A stretch of 12,217 nt of DNA from an uncultured Collinsella sp. (GTDB taxonomy: Bacteria > Actinomycetota > Coriobacteriia > Coriobacteriales > Coriobacteriaceae), in NCBI GenBank assembly GCA_900549185.1, contig URNM01000057.1, forward strand, positions 1 through 12,217, in the 5' to 3' direction. This document shows, one piece after another, positions 6,313 to 12,217 of the stretch. How positions within the stretch are numbered: position 1 is the stretch's first letter; each line of letters opens with the position of its first letter. The translations under genes were made by a program, and so were the position numbers. Under the pieces are notes generated by a model. That model did not search any database, had not been told where the DNA came from, and saw only the letters and a program-made list of their open reading frames with translations.

Positions 6313-7707
6313 CTAATTCAAGTTGAGATGGAGCAAAAGAGCTTCGCGCTCGTTGGGAATGTTGTCTTCGATCACGGCGTCGAGGGCGGAGTTGAGAAGC
6401 TGACCCAGTTCCGGCCCGGGCTTGACTCCGGCACGGATCAGGTCGCCGCCGTTGATGGCGAGCATCTTGAGCGTATAGGGCTCCCCTGCCTTCAGCAGCT
6501 CGTGCGCCATCGCGCGCATCTCCTCAATCGTCTCAACGTAATAGAAGCACGACGGGGCCTTGCCGAGCGTGTCAGCACGCTTAAGGTCCATGAGCTCGTC
6601 AATCAGACGGGCCGTGTCGACGCCCTCGCCAGAAAGCGCACACATCATATTGAGCAGGCAGGATCGCTCGGGACGCAGCGGTTTGTCGTGATATTTGATG
6701 AGCAGGCACACGTCGCGCACCAGGTCGTGCGAGAGAGCCAGGCGATCCATAATGACGCGCGCTTTCTTGGCGCCGAGCTCGGGATGACCGTAGAAGTGTC
6801 CGCTGCCGGCGTGATCGACCGTAAAGCACTCGGGCTTGGAGACATCGTGCAAAAACGCCGCCCACATAAGGCTCGACGATGGCGCGACGCCGTCGCACAG
6901 CGCCAGCTCCCCTGCCACTGTCAGCACACGGGCGATATGCTCGTAGACGTTAAACGCATGGTAGACACTTCGCTGATCAAACCCGCGACCCGCTGCCAAC
7001 TCGGGCACAGCGGCACAGATGAGCTCGGGATAGCGTAGCATCGCGTCTCCCCCATGACCGGTCGAAAGAATGCCCTCGAGCTCAATACCCACACGCTCGC
7101 GCGCCACGGCATCGAGCAGCGGCGCGCACTCGGCAAGCGCACGCTTGGTCTCGGGCTCAATCATAAAGTCCAGACGGCAGGCAAAGCGCACCGCACGCAG
7201 CATGCGCAGGGCGTCCTCGTTAAAGCGACGCTTGGGATCACCGGCAGCGCGAATCAGCTTGCGCTCCAGATCACCCTGGCCGTCGTAGCGGTCGACAAGC
7301 CCGCGCTCGGGATGCCAGGCCATGGCGTTGACGGTAAAGTCGCGGCGGGCCAGATCGTCCTCGAGCGAGGCGGCACGCTCCACACTCTGGGGATGACGAC
7401 CATCGGTGTAAAAGCCATCCAGACGGTACGTGGTGACCTCGATACGCTCGCCATCGGAAATAGCCGTGATTCCGCCAAATTTAATGCCCGACTCCACAAC
7501 CGCGATGCCGGCGGCCTCGAGCGCCGCTTTGGACTCCTGCCACAGGCCGCTACAGCACATATCAACATCGTGGCTGGGGTACCCCATCAGGGCGTCGCGC
7601 ACCCAACCGCCCACGTACCAAGCCTCAAGACCAGCCGCCTCAAGCGCGCGCAGGACGCGCAGGGACGCATCGGACGGTTGAGTACCGTTGAGCGAAACAT
7701 TGCACAT
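6313..7707 (-). CDS. cca: CCA tRNA nucleotidyltransferase (class II) with HD domain
   Basis: Adds or repairs the 3'-terminal CCA of tRNAs using CTP and ATP. The polymerase head carries GGWVRD (33-38) and the metal-binding DVD (47-49), followed by RRDFTVNAMA (121-130) and the RFNEDALRMLRAVRF block (161-175), which in class II enzymes forms part of the nucleotide-selecting neck and head. A second domain has HD (287-288), GHFYGHPELGAKKA (303-316) and the later KYHDKP (338-343), an HD-type hydrolase region seen in many bacterial CCA enzymes. Length (464 residues) is normal for this fused form. ATG 7707 is supported by AGGAGG 8 nt upstream. The gene lies upstream of the tRNA-Glu gene on the same strand, but that tRNA already encodes CCA and seems to have its own promoter, so the adjacency need not be functional. 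Confidence 0.95.
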   Translation of the reverse strand: MCNVSLNGTQPSDASLRVLRALEAAGLEAWYVGGWVRDALMGYPSHDVDMCCSGLWQESKAALEAAGIAVVESGIKFGGITAISDGERIEVTTYRLDGFYTDGRHPQSVERAASLEDDLARRDFTVNAMAWHPERGLVDRYDGQGDLERKLIRAAGDPKRRFNEDALRMLRAVRFACRLDFMIEPETKRALAECAPLLDAVARERVGIELEGILSTGHGGDAMLRYPELICAAVPELAAGRGFDQRSVYHAFNVYEHIARVLTVAGELALCDGVAPSSSLMWAAFLHDVSKPECFTVDHAGSGHFYGHPELGAKKARVIMDRLALSHDLVRDVCLLIKYHDKPLRPERSCLLNMMCALSGEGVDTARLIDELMDLKRADTLGKAPSCFYYVETIEEMRAMAHELLKAGEPYTLKMLAINGGDLIRAGVKPGPELGQLLNSALDAVIEDNIPNEREALLLHLNLN

Positions 7708-7800
7708 GCCTATGGCCTCCTGCGACTATCAAATTGGCTATCGATTGCGTCTGCAAGAAGTCTAGCAAGAAACAGCCTCCACTGCACACGCAAGTCCGAT

Positions 7801-7838
7801 AAACAAAAACGCATCCGTCCTAGTCTAAGACGGATGCG
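7801..7838 (-). terminator. Rho-independent terminator after the second PfkB gene
   Basis: A perfect 10-bp stem, CGCATCCGTC at 7810-7819 with GACGGATGCG at 7829-7838, and a 9-nt loop; on the - strand it is followed by TTTTTGTTT. It starts 34 nt past the kinase stop codon and isolates the sugar block from the CCA enzyme gene. Confidence 0.92.
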
Positions 7839-7871
7839 AAATAATCAAACTATTCAGACAAGGTGCCGGAA

Positions 7872-8804
7872 CTAGCAGACCTGGCGAACCTCGATGTGCT
7901 TCTTATATTCGTCCACCTTGGCAAAATCACCCAGACCGGGGCACTCGACCACGTTGGCGCCAGTGGCCATCGAAAGGCGCAGGGCGTCCTCGACGCGCTC
8001 GGGGGCGTCGTGCCACACGGACAGGAAGGCAGCGAGCGAGGAATCGCCGGCGCACACAGTCGACAGCAGCTTGACGTCGAAGGTGCGGTTGGCAAACCAG
8101 ATATGCTCGCCGTTGGAGAAGTACGCACCGGCGCCACCAAGGGTCAGCAGCACGTTCTTGGCGCCCTTGGCGTGCAGCTCGGCCATAGCGCCCTTGACGG
8201 ACTCGTCGTCGCCACCGCTCACCTTGATGCCAAAGATGTCAAGCAGCTCGTCGTCATTGGGCTTGATCAGCAGTGGCTCCAGAGCAATGAGGTCTGCCAG
8301 CTGATGGCTCGAGATGTCGAGGACGAACTCAGCCCCCTTGGCCTTGACACGGCGCAGGACCTCGGCCAAGAAGCCCTCGGAAGTGTTGGGAGGCAGCGAG
8401 CCGCTGATGACCAGGCAGGTCATGTCATCGAGCGAATCGATAAGTTCAAACATCTCCTGCTCGTTGGCCTCATTGATGGCGGCACCGGCATTGACCATGT
8501 TGTACTCGGTGTCGGGACCGGCGTTGAGGAACACATTGACGCGCGTAATACCGTCGGTCCACACGGGCTTGACGGGCACGCCCAGGGCCTCGGCGCCCTT
8601 AACGATAAACTCACCCGAGAAGCCGGCGAAGAAACCCAGGATCGTGGTGTCGACACCATAGTGGTCAAGCGTAAACGAGACGTTGAGGCCCTTGCCGTTG
8701 GGCGTGTAGACGGCATTGCGGGTACGCGTGACGGTATTGGGAGTAAGGCCGTCGCAGGCGATGTTGTAGTCAATGGCGGGATTTGCAGTGAGCGTGTAAA
8801 TCAT
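7872..8804 (-). CDS. 1-phosphofructokinase-type PfkB-family sugar kinase (copy 2)
   Basis: Predicted cytoplasmic ATP-dependent kinase of the FruK/LacC branch, which converts fructose-1-phosphate (or tagatose-6-phosphate) to the bisphosphate. The 310-residue protein begins IYTLTANPAID, has the substrate-side glycine motif as PNGKGLNVSF, the lid-side VWTDGITRVN, VISGSLPP, LLIKPND.E, and the catalytic/anion-hole motif as VCAGDSSLAAFL with the catalytic Asp in GD. The first Gly of both glycine motifs is changed (NGKG, CAGD), as in the neighbouring paralogue. ATG 8804 is preferred over 8819 because AAAGGA lies 6 nt upstream. A terminator separates it from copy 1 and a TATACT box lies 35 nt upstream, so it probably has its own promoter. 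FruK is the best guess; phosphosugar specificity is not settled by sequence. Confidence 0.88.
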   Translation of the reverse strand: MIYTLTANPAIDYNIACDGLTPNTVTRTRNAVYTPNGKGLNVSFTLDHYGVDTTILGFFAGFSGEFIVKGAEALGVPVKPVWTDGITRVNVFLNAGPDTEYNMVNAGAAINEANEQEMFELIDSLDDMTCLVISGSLPPNTSEGFLAEVLRRVKAKGAEFVLDISSHQLADLIALEPLLIKPNDDELLDIFGIKVSGGDDESVKGAMAELHAKGAKNVLLTLGGAGAYFSNGEHIWFANRTFDVKLLSTVCAGDSSLAAFLSVWHDAPERVEDALRLSMATGANVVECPGLGDFAKVDEYKKHIEVRQVC

Positions 8805-8838
8805 GAATGTTCCTTTCACGAAGCAACGTGTTAATGAA

Positions 8839-8844
8839 AGTATA
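8839..8844 (-). promoter_or_regulatory. Candidate -10 box for the second PfkB gene
   Basis: TATACT on the - strand, five of six matches to the consensus, lies 35 nt upstream of the ATG and downstream of the terminator of copy 1. No good -35 occurs at 16-18 nt; TTGTCC lies 23 nt away, which is too far. Confidence 0.35.
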
Positions 8845-8930
8845 TTCCACGCATCGGTAAAAGGCTAGGACAACTCGGCGAACGGTGTGGAAGCGATGAA
8901 GCACGGCGGGACACCTCTCCCCCGTGGCGG

Positions 8931-8964
8931 AACAAAAAGGCGCCCCAGCCGAAACCGGGGCGCC
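8931..8964 (-). terminator. Rho-independent terminator after the first PfkB gene
   Basis: A perfect 8-bp GC stem, GGCGCCCC at 8939-8946 with GGGGCGCC at 8957-8964, and a 10-nt loop; on the - strand it is followed by TTTTTGTT. It lies 29 nt past the stop codon of copy 1 and before copy 2, indicating that the two kinases are not simply one transcript. Confidence 0.92.
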
Positions 8965-8992
8965 ACATGCGCACGAATATGTCGCGATTCAA

Positions 8993-9925
8993 TTACTGAC
9001 GATCGAGCTTGCGGACAGCAACGCGCTTGCTGTACTCGTCGACGTGACCGAAGTCGCCGATGCCGACGGACTCGGCAACGTTGGCGCCGGTGGCCATAGC
9101 GAGCTTCATGGCCTCCTCGACGTTGTCGCGATCCCTGTACCACTTGTGCAGGAACGCAGCGAGGGTGCAGTCGCCGGCGCAGACGGAAGAAACCAGCTTG
9201 ATGTTGAACTCACGCTTGGCGTACCAGATGTCCTCGCCGTTGGAGAAGTAAGCGTCGCCGCGGCTACCACGGGTGAGCAGCACGTTCTGAACGCCAGCGT
9301 CGTGAGCCATCTTCATGGCAACGCGGACCTCGTCGTCGGTGTCGACCGGCACGCCGAAGATGGCCTTCATCTCGTGATGGTTCGGCTTGATGAGCAGAGG
9401 CTTCTTGTGAGCGAGCTCCTTGAGCTTGTCGGAGGACAGGTCCAGGACGACGTCAGCGCCACGAGCCTGAGCGTGCTCCATGACCTGAGCCAGGAAGTCG
9501 GGCGTAGCTTTGGGAGGCACGGAGCCGGAGACAATCAGGCACTCGAGATCGCCCGCGGTGTCCAGGATGTTGTAGAGCTCCTCCTGGTGCTGCGGCGTGA
9601 TCGGAGCACCCGGGTTCAGGATGCCGTACTCGTGCTGGCCATCGTTGACGTAGGTGTTAATGCGCGTGATACCGTCGGTCCAGACCGGGCGGCAGAGGCA
9701 ACCCAGGTTCATGACCTCCTCGACGATGAACTTGCCCGTGAAGCCAGCGAAGAAGCCGAGCGCGACGGTGTCGACGCCCATCTTCTTAAAGGCGAAGGAC
9801 ACGTCGAGGCCCTTGCCGTTAGCCGTGTAGCTGGCCGAACCGGTGCGGACGTTCTCGTCGGGCTCGAGCGGAGAGCTCGAAACCGTCATGTCGACAGCCG
9901 GGTTAGCGGTTAGCGTGTAGAACAT
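8993..9925 (-). CDS. 1-phosphofructokinase-type PfkB-family sugar kinase (copy 1)
   Basis: Paralogue of the next gene and the same length (310 residues). Landmarks are FYTLTANPAVD at the start, ANGKGLDVSF for the substrate-side glycine motif, GFFAGFTGKFIV, VWTDGITRIN, LIVSGSVPP, LLIKPNHHE and VCAGDCTLAAFLHKW with the catalytic Asp. These align block by block with copy 2, so a tandem duplication is the natural reading, although the sequences have diverged widely between blocks. The start ATG 9925 has a GGGGG run 8-9 nt upstream. The gene lies 74 nt downstream of ptsI with a hairpin but no U-tract between them, so read-through from ptsI is likely. It probably works in the lower fructose pathway fed by the PTS; whether both copies have the same substrate is unknown. 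Confidence 0.88.
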   Translation of the reverse strand: MFYTLTANPAVDMTVSSSPLEPDENVRTGSASYTANGKGLDVSFAFKKMGVDTVALGFFAGFTGKFIVEEVMNLGCLCRPVWTDGITRINTYVNDGQHEYGILNPGAPITPQHQEELYNILDTAGDLECLIVSGSVPPKATPDFLAQVMEHAQARGADVVLDLSSDKLKELAHKKPLLIKPNHHEMKAIFGVPVDTDDEVRVAMKMAHDAGVQNVLLTRGSRGDAYFSNGEDIWYAKREFNIKLVSSVCAGDCTLAAFLHKWYRDRDNVEEAMKLAMATGANVAESVGIGDFGHVDEYSKRVAVRKLDRQ

Positions 9926-9952
9926 TTACAGTACCCCCTGTATATGTGAGGG

Positions 9953-9982
9953 CCGCGTGGCCGGCCCATTCCAACCACGCGG
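9953..9982 (-). other. Hairpin between ptsI and the first PfkB gene
   Basis: A perfect 8-bp stem, CCGCGTGG (9953-9960) with CCACGCGG (9975-9982), encloses 14 nt. On the - strand it is followed by CCCTCACATATACAGG, with no U run, so it is not a standard terminator. It may act as an RNA-stability or processing element that sets different ptsI and kinase levels. Confidence 0.5.
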
Positions 9983-9999
9983 TTACCTCTGATACCAAA

Positions 10000-11703
10000 T
10001 TAGCGAGCTGCGGACTCGAGCAGTGCCTTGACCTCGGCGGCGGTGTTGCAGGCGAGCGCCTTCTCGGCGAGCTCGTCGCACTCGGCCTTGGTCCACTGGC
10101 TGATGGTCTTACGGGCGCGCAGGATCGACGGAGCACTCATCGAGAACTCCTCCAGGCCCCAGCTGATCAGCAGCGGCTCGAGCAGCGGATCGGCAGCGGC
10201 CTCGCCGCACATACCGACCATGATGCCGGCCTTCACGCCGCTCTCGATGATGTTCTTGAGCGAGCGGAGCACGGCGGGATAGTAAACCTGGTACAGGTTG
10301 GAGATGGTGTCGTTGCCACGGTCGGCGCACATGGTGTAGCCGATCAGGTCGTTGGTGCCGATGGAGAAGAAGTCGGCGACCTCGGCAAGACGGTCTGCGA
10401 GCAGCGAAGCGGCAGGCGTCTCAACCATGATGCCGACCTCGATGTTCTCGTTGAACTTGCGACCCTCTTCAGTCAGCTCGGCCTTGCACTGCTCGACAAG
10501 CTCCTTGACAGCCAAGACCTCCTCGACGCAGGTGACGAGCGGGATCATGATCTTTACGTCACCGAAGGCGCTAGCGCGCAGCAGAGCGCGGAGCTGGACC
10601 TTGTACTGGTCGGGATTGGACAGGCAGTAACGCACGGCGCGGAAGCCCATGAAGGGGTTATCTTCCTTGACCATGTGCAGATACGGAATCTCCTTGTCGC
10701 CACCCACATCGAGCGTGCGGATGATGACCGGAGCGCCCTTGAGCGCGCTGGCGACCTTACGGTAGGCGTTGAACTGCTCCTCCTCGGAAGGAAGCTCGGC
10801 AGAGTCCATGAACAGGAACTCGGAGCGGAACAGACCGATGGCCTCGGCATCGTGATCGAGCGCGTTGGGCACGTCATCAGGGTTACCGATGTTGCAGGCG
10901 ATGATCTTCTTGATGCCATCGGCAGTCACGGACGGCTTGCCACGGAAGGCCTCGAGGGCTGCCTTCTCGGCAGCGAAGGCCTCGGCCTTGGCGGTGTAGG
11001 CGGCGAGCGTCTCCTCGTCGGGATCGGCCTCGACGATACCCTTGCCGCCGTCGACGACAACGGTCATGCCGTTGCGCAGTGCGGTGCAGCTGTTGGAGAC
11101 CGAAAGGACAGCCGGGATCTCGAGGGCGCGCGCAATGATCGCGGAGTGCGACGTGCGGCCACCGGTCTCGGTGACGATACCGGCAACGTGGGCCTTATCG
11201 ATCGTGGCGGTCATGGACGGCGTGAGGTCGTGCACGACAACGACAGTGTTCTCGGGCAGGACGGAGAGGTCGACGACCTCCTTGCCCAGCAGCTCGGCCA
11301 GAATACCGGTGCGGATGTCGGCGATGTCGGCCGCGCGCAGACGGAACATCTCGTCGTCCATGGACAGGAACATGTTCTCGAACATGGTCGAGGTGTCCAT
11401 GAGTGCCTGCTCGGCGCAGGTACCGCCGTCAATGGCGGCGTTGATGGCGTCGGTCATACCCGGATCCTGAGCCAGTACAATGTGTCCGCTCATGATCTCG
11501 GCCTCGGCCTCGCCCACCGTCTCCTTCATGTGGTCGGCCTGAGCCTGGGTCTTCTCGCAGAAGACCGAAAGAGCGGTCTGATAGCGCTCCTTCTCTGCTG
11601 CCGAATCAGCAACCTCGTGCGGCTCAAACGTCAAGTCGGGATCGACGGCGACCATGACGGTGCCGATACCGATGCCCTCGGAAGCGTTGACTCCCTGATA
11701 CAT
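10000..11703 (-). CDS. ptsI: PTS Enzyme I (phosphoenolpyruvate-protein phosphotransferase)
   Basis: First enzyme of the sugar phosphotransferase system: it takes phosphate from PEP onto a histidine and hands it to HPr. At 567 residues it is close to the E. coli protein (575). The phosphorylated His is His186 in GGRTSHSAIIAR. The PEP-binding barrel is intact: FRSEF (Arg293), RTLDVGGDKE (Arg329), GIMVETPAA (Glu428), IGTNDL (Asn451-Asp452), Arg462, and the catalytic Cys499 in GMCGEAAADP. I chose ATG 11703 (MYQGVNASEGIGIG) because it matches the usual Enzyme I N-terminus and has AGAGGA 6 nt upstream; ATGs at 11709 and 11757 are less suitable. It follows ptsH with a gap of 133 nt that holds a terminator-like hairpin, and precedes the sugar kinases. 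Confidence 0.97.
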   Translation of the reverse strand: MYQGVNASEGIGIGTVMVAVDPDLTFEPHEVADSAAEKERYQTALSVFCEKTQAQADHMKETVGEAEAEIMSGHIVLAQDPGMTDAINAAIDGGTCAEQALMDTSTMFENMFLSMDDEMFRLRAADIADIRTGILAELLGKEVVDLSVLPENTVVVVHDLTPSMTATIDKAHVAGIVTETGGRTSHSAIIARALEIPAVLSVSNSCTALRNGMTVVVDGGKGIVEADPDEETLAAYTAKAEAFAAEKAALEAFRGKPSVTADGIKKIIACNIGNPDDVPNALDHDAEAIGLFRSEFLFMDSAELPSEEEQFNAYRKVASALKGAPVIIRTLDVGGDKEIPYLHMVKEDNPFMGFRAVRYCLSNPDQYKVQLRALLRASAFGDVKIMIPLVTCVEEVLAVKELVEQCKAELTEEGRKFNENIEVGIMVETPAASLLADRLAEVADFFSIGTNDLIGYTMCADRGNDTISNLYQVYYPAVLRSLKNIIESGVKAGIMVGMCGEAAADPLLEPLLISWGLEEFSMSAPSILRARKTISQWTKAECDELAEKALACNTAAEVKALLESAAR

Positions 11704-11751
11704 TCCCATTCCTCTCTCCGTGTCATGTGATAAAGCGTTTTGCCATATCCA

Positions 11752-11791
11752 TGACAAAAGAGCGCAGCTACCTTACAACAGGTCACTGCGC
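11752..11791 (-). terminator. Terminator or attenuator between ptsH and ptsI
   Basis: GCGCAG (11762-11767) pairs with CTGCGC (11786-11791), and after a 2x2 internal loop ACCT pairs with AGGT around a 6-nt loop. On the - strand the stem is followed by TCTTTTGTC. The short, interrupted U run suggests partial termination, which would give more HPr than Enzyme I. Confidence 0.65.
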
Positions 11792-11836
11792 CCCCAAATA
11801 TGAACTTAGTTGTTCAACATGCGACCCGTTTGAGTT

Positions 11837-12100
11837 CTACTCGCCAAGACCGCTCTTGATGAGCTCGATGGCAGCAGCCAGAGCCTCGGCCTCGTCAGCG
11901 CCGTCGCACTTGACCTCGACCTCGGTACCGCAGGGGATACCAGCAGCCATGAGGGCCATCGGGGACTTGCCGTTGACCTCCTTCTCGGGGGTAACGACCG
12001 TCACGTCACAGGCGTACTTGCCCATGGTGGAGGCGAACAGACCAGCCGGACGCATGTGCAGACCCTGAGGATTAACGAGGGTAGCCTTCTCAGAAACCAT
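11837..12100 (-). CDS. ptsH: PTS phosphocarrier protein HPr
   Basis: Small cytoplasmic carrier (87 residues, the standard size) that relays phosphate from Enzyme I to the sugar-specific EII proteins. The active-site His15 sits in GLHMRPAG (13-20), with Met replacing the usual Ala after the His. Ser46 lies in NGKSPMAL (43-50), the place of the regulatory serine phosphorylated by HPr kinase in Firmicutes. ATG 12100 has AAAAGGAG 7 nt upstream, a strong ribosome site. It is the first gene of the leftward sugar block, and its promoter region is cut short by the end of the contig 73 nt upstream. Confidence 0.97.
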   Translation of the reverse strand: MVSEKATLVNPQGLHMRPAGLFASTMGKYACDVTVVTPEKEVNGKSPMALMAAGIPCGTEVEVKCDGADEAEALAAAIELIKSGLGE

Positions 12101-12126
12101 AGTTGACTCCTTTTTTGTGTTTAACC

Positions 12127-12146
12127 CCTGTCATGTATGTGGCAGG
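12127..12146. promoter_or_regulatory. Inverted repeat in the ptsH leader, with a -10-like box upstream
   Basis: CCTGTCA (12127-12133) and TGGCAGG (12140-12146) form a dyad with one G-T/mismatch position around 6 nt, 27 nt upstream of the ptsH start. On the - strand TATAAA (12166-12171) lies about 20 nt further upstream as a possible -10, so the dyad would be near the transcript start as an operator or leader hairpin. Genomic sequence ends at 12173, so a -35 cannot be seen. Confidence 0.3.
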
Positions 12147-12173
12147 AGTCAGATTCACGACGTTGTTTATATT

Positions 12174-12217
12174 CTGTCTCTTATACACATCTCCGAGCCC
12201 ACGAGACACTGAGCGAT
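12174..12217 (+). other. Illumina Nextera adapter read-through (artefact, not genomic)
   Basis: Positions 12174-12192 are exactly the Tn5/Nextera mosaic end, CTGTCTCTTATACACATCT. Positions 12193-12207, CCGAGCCCACGAGAC, complete the Nextera read-2 adapter. The following 8 bases, ACTGAGCG (12208-12215), stand where the i7 index belongs, and AT (12216-12217) begins the P7 sequence. This segment should be trimmed; it carries no biology. Confidence 0.98.

Noticed and set aside
8880..8930. CACGG...CCGTG dyad upstream of the terminator of copy 1
   Set aside because: A 5-bp stem in a GC-rich stretch is expected by chance and lacks a U run or a promoter context.
7863..9913. Long + strand open frames opposite both PfkB genes
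   Set aside because: Both lie in the same relative antisense frame, a consequence of the codon bias of the paralogous kinase genes.
9946..11730. 594-codon open frame on the + strand opposite ptsI
   Set aside because: It mirrors the codon bias of ptsI on the other strand, resembles no known protein, and has the Asp/Leu/Gly/His-heavy make-up typical of antisense shadows in GC-rich DNA.
12174..12192. Transposon end (Tn5 mosaic end) as a natural mobile element
   Set aside because: It is followed without a break by the Nextera adapter, an index and P7 bases, so it comes from library preparation.

Overview
The window looks like one end of a high-GC, Gram-positive, carbohydrate-fermenting actinobacterial contig. 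I infer the class Coriobacteriia, and for the right-hand two thirds a Collinsella-like organism, from the GC-rich codon use, the lipoprotein-anchored (not periplasmic) uptake protein, and the style of the PTS and sugar-kinase proteins. No database search was possible, so the taxonomy is inference. The last 44 bases (12174-12217) are not biological: they are the Illumina Nextera transposase/adapter read-through sequence with a sample index, so genomic sequence ends at 12173.

Left block (about 1-3810, all + strand): a compact operon for a BtuCDF/FecBCD-type importer. It holds a lipoprotein substrate-binding protein (its start codon lies left of the window) with an extra beta-rich N-terminal domain, a FecCD-family permease, and an ATPase with an additional C-terminal domain of about 125 residues. 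The genes are 4 and 0 nt apart. The cargo is an iron-siderophore, heme or corrinoid-type molecule; the sequence does not say which.

Junction (3811-3922): a short gene-less stretch with a decayed piece of an IS3-family transposase. To its left, genes use ATA-Ile, AGG-Arg and TCG-Ser freely and run rightward; to its right, all genes run leftward and those codons look scarcer. This may be a scar of gene transfer or a mis-joined contig.

Middle block (3923-7707, all - strand): a TetR-family regulator, an LPG-synthase-type membrane protein (flippase-like), a tRNA-Glu(CTC) with its own promoter candidate and a strong terminator, and a class II CCA tRNA nucleotidyltransferase.

Right block (7801-12173, all - strand): read in transcription order, ptsH (HPr), ptsI (Enzyme I) and two tandem, clearly paralogous 1-phosphofructokinase-type PfkB kinases. 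HPr and EI pass phosphate from PEP to sugar-specific EII permeases (none in the window), and the kinases would turn fructose-1-phosphate or a similar phosphosugar into the bisphosphate that enters glycolysis. Hairpin-plus-U terminators follow ptsH and each kinase, so the block seems to consist of several short, separately tuned transcripts.

I found no CRISPR array, prophage, toxin-antitoxin or secondary-metabolite locus. The least explained parts are the accessory domains of the left importer and the variant glycine motifs shared by the two kinases; nothing here is clearly a new system.
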